DNA of 64,000 nucleotides from Vesta saturnalis (lineage: Eukaryota > Arthropoda > Insecta > Coleoptera > Lampyridae), in contig JARFJB010000821.1 in NCBI GenBank assembly GCA_036346205.1, positions 5,733,722-5,797,721 of the forward strand, in the 5' to 3' direction. Position 1 is the stretch's first letter, and every line of letters begins with the position of its first letter. A program made the position numbers and the translations under genes. The notes under the pieces are model-generated. The model was not told where the DNA came from, searched no databases, and was given only the letters and a program-made list of their open reading frames with translations. This document shows positions 58,130-64,000 of this stretch, one piece after another.

Positions 58130-58940
58130 CAAACCTATAACCTACAATTTTGCAAATCAGCAACAGCGCAACGTTAGCAAAACAAATACTCTTACACTAA
58201 AAGTGTGTATAATGTCTTGAAAGTTGCAAAAGTGGAAGTACAATATTAAATTTGCTGTCGACTTCCATATCTTCCGTTAAGAACTGCATTTATAACAATT
58301 CCTTCATTTATATTAAAATCGCCAATATACTATCATTGTACATACGTGGTTAATAGCAATCGTCGTTCTGAAAAGAAGGTTGTATAAACTAAATAATGTA
58401 AGTAATAAAATTGTACACAAGCGAAATAATACAACAACAATAAATTTTCAATTTAATTTTTGACAATTGGATTTTATTCTATAAAACGTCATAATTTGAA
58501 TATAACCATCAACGTGGTGACAAAGAAATAGGACAGCATCATGGTAAAATTAGCGATAGTAAGAAACACACAAACCCCATTTAACTTAATCTTCGTAATA
58601 TTGTTGAGACGCACTATAGTGAATGTATTAGACTACAACGTTTGAATTTACTTTTAAAATCCCAGTACCTATCTGTTATAAAATTTATTTTTATTACTTC
58701 AATAAAGAACGCGTACGTCAGTTTATGGTTATATAAAACGTAGGTATATAAATGTATACCAATAAAGTTACTGATTTAGATATATTTAATGTACCTACTG
58801 TAAAAAGTAACACTTTTGCTGCAGTTTCTAAGATTTTTAAATATTTCTCGTGTTAGTGAATGTATTGCAATTCAGAAGGAATACTTTTCTACATTTAACC
58901 GTTAAACGTGCAAAACTCTGAGGCTTTATTTTTGATGAGG

Positions 58941-58942
<2 letters not shown>
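58130..58942. repeat. R repeat family, copy 2 right part
   Basis: Continues the R family after the insertion: CAAACCTATAACCTACAATTTTGCAA, AACAGCGCAACGTTAGC, TGTCGACTTCCATATCTTCC, GTTCTGAAAAGAAGG, then AGAACGCGTACGTCAGTTTA. No coding frame. Confidence 0.75.

Positions 58943-58991
<49 letters not shown>
58943..58991. repeat. (TA)n microsatellite left of DD41D element 4
   Basis: TA run followed by a T-rich segment and then the element's TIR. Confidence 0.95.
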
Positions 58992-58998
<7 letters not shown>

Positions 58999-59015
58999 TT
59001 TTTTATTTTATTTTA

Positions 59016-61226
59016 TTATAAGAGATACAGAGTCTGTTAGATTAGCACAGTTGGGCAGAATTACATGATAATTCAAATACCAATAGAAAATTCAACATTG
59101 TTGCCAACTTTCTAAGACATCTGAAAATAACTAAAAATCGTCCACATTTTCAATCGGCTATACCTTTTTTAATATTAAAAATACGGAAAAGTTATAAGAG
59201 AGACTTTTGATAGCTATTTTTAAGCAAAATGAGAAAATACGAATAAAAAATTTTTTTAGTAATTATTTTTCGAGCTACAACCCAAACATAAATTTTGTTA
59301 AATGGCAGCTATAGGTGGTTATGGACTCATTCGATGGCTTATTTTTTTCTGATTTCAAAAATGTATAGCTTTGTATGTTTAGTATTATTAGTTAACACAA
59401 TTTTCAAAAAATCGTTTTTATAGTATTTACTAAACAAATGCAATGTTTGCCGTGGTGTGCTGTGACAATTAAAAACAAAACATTGATTGACTGTCAAATA
59501 GTAGATATTGAATTATTTGTTGTAACCAGTTGTAGTTCGTACTTAAATAGTGAATATTAATTTATGAATGGCTTATTCGTCTGAAGAAAGACATGATATG
59601 CTTTTTTGCTATTACGTGTCTAACAGAAATGCTAATGCTGCTTCGGAATTATATCTTGAGACTTATATGGAAAGAAGACAACCTGATGTGAGATTATTTG
59701 CCAAACTCGAATCGAATTTAAAAAAAATATGGGGCTTTTACAGTTTACTAAACCTCGAAATTTTAAAATTAATATTAACACAGAAACAGAAGAACGTGTT
59801 TCAGCTTACGTCGAATTTAAACTTACTACATCTTTTCGTGAAATTGCGAATGAGTTCAACACTTCCAAAGATGAAGCCCACGTTATTTTGAAACAAAATA
59901 ATTTTAAGCCATATCATTTTCATTTAGGAAATACATTGTATGTTGAAGATTATCGGAAAAGATTACGTTTTGCTACATGGTTGATTAATGAAAGTCGAGC
60001 AAACAATCAATTCTCGAAAACCATTCTTTTTACCGATGAAGCAAAATTTACAAACAACGGCATCTTCAATAGAAAAAATCATATCCAATGGTCCCAAGAA
60101 AATCCTCATATTACTGTTAAGGGGAGATATCAATTTTTCAGTAAACGTTTGGTGCGGTATTATTGGTACCAAAATCCTTGGGCCATTTTTTTATAAATAC
60201 AATTTCAATTCCGAAAGATATCTAATTTTTTTACAAAACGAATTTGAAGAAGTTTTGGACTACCTTCCGTTGAATACAATGAAAAATTTGAATTATTTTC
60301 AACACGACGGGGCACCAGCACTCAATGGATTACTTGTGTGTAACTATTTACAGGAACGTTTTAATAATTGGATACGAAATCGAGGTCCAATAACTTGGCC
60401 GCCGCGATCTCCAGACTTTACCCCCCTGGTCTTTTTCTTGTGGGGTGCAATTAAAGACAAAGTGTACCGAGTAAAACCTGGTAATCTAGACGATTTAAAA
60501 AATAAAATTCGTGTTGCTATACAACAAATTAGAACCCAAAGTTTATTAAAAGTTCAAAACGAAATTTTAAAACCATGTCAAATGTGTGTTCAAAATAATG
60601 GAGGGCATTTTGAAGCACTTCTATGATTGTGTTATTTGTTTATATTTTTTGCCGTTATAAGTTAAATTTATTTAGAATTTTTTTATTTTGTAATGTAGTA
60701 CATTATTTCTTGTTGATTCCACAAATTTAGTAGTAGAATATGAGCTTATTTTGTTATTGTTCACGGCACACTTTAATTTGTTTAATAAATAATATAATTA
60801 CCTTTTTTTTTTTTTTGAAAATTGTGAGTTAATTAATAATATTAAACATACAAAGCTATACATTTTTGAAATCAGAAAAAAATAAGCCATCGAATGAGTC
60901 CATAGCCACCTAAAAAAAATGCATGTTTGGGTTGTAGCTCGAAAAATAATTATTATATTCGCATTTTCCCATTTTGCGTAAAAATAGCTATCAAAAGTCT
61001 CTCTTATAACTTTTTCGTAATTTGAATATTAAAAAAGATATAGCCGATTGAAAATTTGGACGATTTTTAGTTATTTTCAGATATCTTAGAAAGTTGGCAA
61101 CAATGTTGAATTTTCTTATCCCTATTTGAATTATCATGTAATTCTGCTCAACTTTGCTTATTTAACCGGCTTTATCTCTTATAATAACAAATATAGCCAT
61201 AGAACGTGGGTAGATTCTAGACACCC

Positions 61227-61228
<2 letters not shown>
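59016..61228 (+). mobile_element. DD41D mariner-like element 4, ~400-bp TIRs
   Basis: The left arm from ATTATAAGAGATACAGAG (59016) to about 59410 is inverted at 60830-61190 (CATACAAAGCTATACATTTT, CAAAAGTCTCTCTTATAAC, AAGTTGGCAACAATGTTG). The right end continues to ACACCCGGTA (61221-61230). The last ~45 bases of the left arm are missing, apparently replaced by the TA microsatellite and T-rich sequence. Confidence 0.85.
59568..60626 (+). pseudogene. DD41D transposase with third catalytic D changed to V
   Basis: The start MAYSSEERHDMLFCYYVSNR begins the DUF4817-type N-terminus (YLETYMERRQPDVRLFAKLE). Frameshifts near 59725 and 60130 link to FREIANEFNTSKDEAHVILK, TILFTDEAKFTNNGIFNRKN, FSVNVWCGIIGTKILGPFFY, FQHDGAPALNGLLVCNYLQE and SPDFTPLVFFLWGAIKDKVY. 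The third catalytic residue is valine (codon GTC at 60429-60431) where relatives have aspartate. The QDGAPPH motif is also altered to HDGAPAL. The end GGHFEALL and stop are intact. Non-functional. Confidence 0.9.

Positions 61229-61267
<39 letters not shown>
61229..61267. repeat. (TA)n microsatellite right of DD41D element 4
   Basis: TA run directly after the ACACCCGG end. Confidence 0.95.
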
Positions 61268-61270
<3 letters not shown>

Positions 61271-61599
61271 AAAAATAATATGACATAAAAATGTTGCAAA
61301 TATATAAAATCTTCAGTGGTAGAAATGTGTACCATATCTCAATATATGGATTTATATGCAAACCTGTACTTTCAGAAACACTTTTTTCTCTAAACTATAA
61401 TAAGACACATGTTACATCCATAAAGAAAATTTATTTTCTATTTGTGAACTAATACACTAATACAAAATGTTGAAATACAAATCTTAAAACAAAAATCAAA
61501 AGTAATGTCCCAAAATTGTTTTATAAAACTTTATGAATACAAAATTTCAAAAAAAACAGGTAAGCTTAATGAATATTTTATAATTTATGGCAAGGTGCA

Positions 61600-62420
61600 A
61601 TACATTCCCGGCAATCGGCATAAGGCGACATTACAATCAAGACAAATAATATTTGATCTGTGCTGTTTATTCAGAGTGCTACAGTGACAACATCTCCGTG
61701 TTCCTTTGATAAATAGTTTCCAACATTATTAAGTCTAGTAATATTATGAATTGTAGCTCTCCCATCAGGGTTATTTCTTTTCCGACAACGTCCGAATTCA
61801 GCAACTGGTCCAGAATAAGAACATATTAGTTCTGATGCCAAAATTGATCCAAACTTTAGATGTGTCATGGGTTTTCTGGGTTTTGAAGTTTGTTTGATGG
61901 TTGTTTTATAAAAATGTAGCTATTGACTATACAAGAGTCAAGACAATAATAAAAGATTCTCAACCACCAACGCCTACTTTTCCTGAAAATACTGTAAGCA
62001 GAAAGAAGCTGGCCAAAGTGGTCTACTCCGTCCATATATTTATTATACGACGCCACTCCTTTTGGGCTGGTCACAAGCTTTCTAGTTCCGTCTTTCTGAG
62101 TGCAGTTCTTTCTGAATTATGCATAGTGCTAATTATACTAATAGGCGTCTTTCCCCTATCTTTCCATTTTGAAATTCCCACATTTTTGTATAAGGCACCG
62201 TCGTCCTACTGTAATATTTTTATCTTAGCATAGAATATGTTTTGGAAACATTTTCTTGTTTGTCGTATAGTGCCGCAAGTGAAAATCTTCGTATTTAATC
62301 ACTTTTTTGTCAGTAACACAGACGAAAAGAAGTTATCAAAAAACAAGACAATATCCTCTTTTTATGGGCTTCATAGGCATGTACTGCTTCAGGGTACTAC
62401 CCTCTTTATATTTTATCATT
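61600..62420 (-). pseudogene. piggyBac transposase, C-terminal fragment
   Basis: On the minus strand, KMWEFQNGKIGERRLLV (about 62150-62200) is followed by VASYNKYMDGVDHFGQLLSA and RRWWLRIFYYCLDSCIVNSY (61865-62074), then MTHLKFGSILASELICSYSG and NNPDGRATIHNITRLNNVGN (61671-61868). It ends in a cysteine-rich module (CCHCSTLNKQHRS, ICLDCNVALC) near 61600-61690, the zinc-binding C-terminus of piggyBac transposases. YMDGVDHFGQ replaces the usual YMGGVDRFDQ, with the second conserved aspartate lost. This is a different family from the copy at 7008-8678. The N-terminal half is missing. Confidence 0.85.
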
Positions 62421-62608
62421 GACAAATAACGTGAAGGATTAAATAGTAACCAAAATCTCTTGGTGATATAATCCAAAAATGGTCGAATTTTATACAGGTT
62501 GAATCACGACCAAGCGACGCTACGGAATTCTACGGCGAAGCAACATAATCGTTAATGTCTAATGCAGTGATATTACGTAAGTCAATATGAGCAACATTTT
62601 CAAATATA

Positions 62609-64000
62609 CAGGATGCTCCAAAAAAGTAACATTTGAAAGTTATGTTTTTTTATATGACACACCCCGTATATTATTGCATTTTCGAATTTTACATAAAAAA
62701 TAAGTAGCACTTTCATAAGGGTTTCCTATACCTACATATAGAGTGTTTCAAGTTATATCAATTTTTCTGAAAATATAGGGTTTTAGGAAAAATGAAATAT
62801 CTCCTAATAAAATTGCCTCCCAACAAATTTACTCTTAGGTTTAAGTAAAATACTGTTCCCTTAGTCTATTTATTGACTGCATAGTAAACACCTCTTTACA
62901 GGGTGTTCATATTTTTTAGTTAAATAAGTAGAACATTCATAATGAAATATTCGGATTATTTTAAATGGAACACTCTGTATTTTATACGCTTATCATTTAG
63001 CTTACTTAATTACCTTGCAACTTCTATAAGGGTTTCCTATACCTAAACTTCCAAATTTTCAACTTATTTAATAATTTTTGGAATGTGTCTGTTCCTGTAT
63101 CATTTGTAGATTGAAATATCCTCCCAAAATGCCTACTTAATGTCTTTTTGCTAATGTAGTAGTATTTTTCTTTACCAATAAGTAGAAAGCTCGGTACCAA
63201 TCTTATGTGCACATGATAGATTTCAGATATTTGTAATTTACATATTAACAAATAGTGTTAATGTGAATCTTGTAAGTTTTGTAGTGTGCTGTGGAATTGC
63301 TGGTAACGTATTTGCTAATGTTAAAATTCTGACATTGTGCGCGACTTTTGTCATTGTGTATTGTTATTTTTTCCGAGTCCGTCGAAAATTGTTGAAATAT
63401 TTTCAATTTAATAATGGTTTATTCACAACAAGAAAGAATTGATATGATTTTAACCATTGGTGAATGGTATGAAAATTGTTGGCTTGCTTCAAGAGTGTGC
63501 TCAGAGAAATACCCTGAGCGGGTGCGTCCCGCTAAAAAGGTTTTTGAAAGGTTACCTCAAACATTTCGTGATACAGGAAGTGTAGCTTACCCAAAACAAC
63601 TAAAAGTGAAGCCTGTTACAAATGATGATGATAATGAGTTTTTGTTATAACGCCCCATTGTTGACAACCAAAGTACTAGTACAAGAGTTATTGCAAGAAA
63701 AACAGGAATTAGTCAGCCTAGTGTGTGGAGAATCTTAAAGAAACATAAATTCCACCCGTTTCATATACAAATACATCAAAGGTTATATGGTATACACTTT
63801 CCAAAACATATTATTCCTTATCGGTCCTTAATCAAGTTAGTGACAATGAACATTTTTTTGAAAATATATTATTTCCATAATAATGGATTAGTGAATCGGC
63901 CCCAGTTTCGTTATTACGACACCGAAAATAAACATTTATTTAATACTGTTGATCGCCAAAATCGATTTAGTGTTAATGTGTATGGTGGAATTGTTCGCAA
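62609..64000 (+). mobile_element. DD41D mariner-like element 5, partial (runs off window)
   Basis: The left end CAGGATGCTCCAAAAAAGTA follows TA (62607-62608). The following ~700 bp is AT-rich with mariner-TIR-style phrases (GACACACCCCGTATATTA, AAGGGTTTCCTATACCTA twice, at about 62725 and 63030). The transposase starts at 63414 and the right half lies beyond the window. Confidence 0.75.
63414..64000 (+). pseudogene. DD41D transposase, partial (element 5)
   Basis: MVYSQQERIDMILTIGEWYE and SEKYPERVRPAKKVFERLPQ form the DUF4817-type N-terminus. After a stop at 63648 the next frame gives STSTRVIARKTGISQPSVWR and ILKKHKFHPFHIQIHQRLYG. The region that should read FTDEA around the first catalytic D is shortened (KIYYFHNNGLVNRPQFRYYD), so the first D appears deleted. 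VDRQNRFSVNVYGGIV reaches the window edge. Confidence 0.85.

Overview
The window is AT-rich, intron-bearing animal DNA with almost no host gene. It looks like an insect, possibly a beetle, though the species call is inference. The only host coding sequence I recognise is a single exon at 16373-16607 (+). It matches the start of the lysosomal major-facilitator transporter Spinster, ends in a clean splice donor, and has no partner exon that I can find downstream. The rest is a dense, nested graveyard of transposable elements and their satellites. There is no CRISPR array, operon, phage or bacterial content.

Layout. 1-2.7 kb holds a GC-rich terminal-inverted-repeat (TIR) element, with an inverted relative at 8.9-11.0 kb. 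4.0-6.8 kb is a Penelope-like retroelement (reverse transcriptase plus GIY-YIG endonuclease) whose 5' part is inverted; hammerhead-like motifs sit at both ends. 7.0-8.7 kb is a decayed piggyBac transposase. 11.2-15.0 kb has short tandem repeats, two opposed MITEs and a non-LTR reverse transcriptase remnant. 16.4 kb is the spinster exon. 17.8-21.7 kb is a DD41D mariner-like element abutting a Tc1 element at one shared TA. 22.9-23.3 kb holds tRNA-like repeats, one inside a hairpin. 23.9-26.9 kb is a pogo-like element with arrays of subterminal binding-site-like repeats. 27-34 kb is diverged tandem and palindromic repeats. 35.3-37.3 kb is a Tigger-like element whose transposase ends in a PCNA-binding-type motif. 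37.3-41.2 kb is a probable DD82E (Sailor-like) element carrying a mariner fragment and a SINE. 42.7-46.2 kb and 49.5-53.6 kb are further DD41D elements, MITEs and a 1.4 kb palindrome. They lie inside a repeat family ('R') that contains about 165-bp satellite-like units and an RTE-like remnant. 54.7-58.1 kb is a 3,389-bp DNA transposon of a family I cannot name, with a 4-bp CAAA target duplication. 59-64 kb holds two more DD41D elements and a piggyBac fragment.

Togetherness. Nothing here works as a pathway; the genes are transposases and reverse transcriptases. All of them carry visible breaks (frameshifts, stops, internal deletions, a lost catalytic residue), so the locus is best read as layered insertion history. 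The strongest lead for something poorly described is the 54741-58129 element, because an empty copy of its target is present elsewhere in the same window and fixes its ends.
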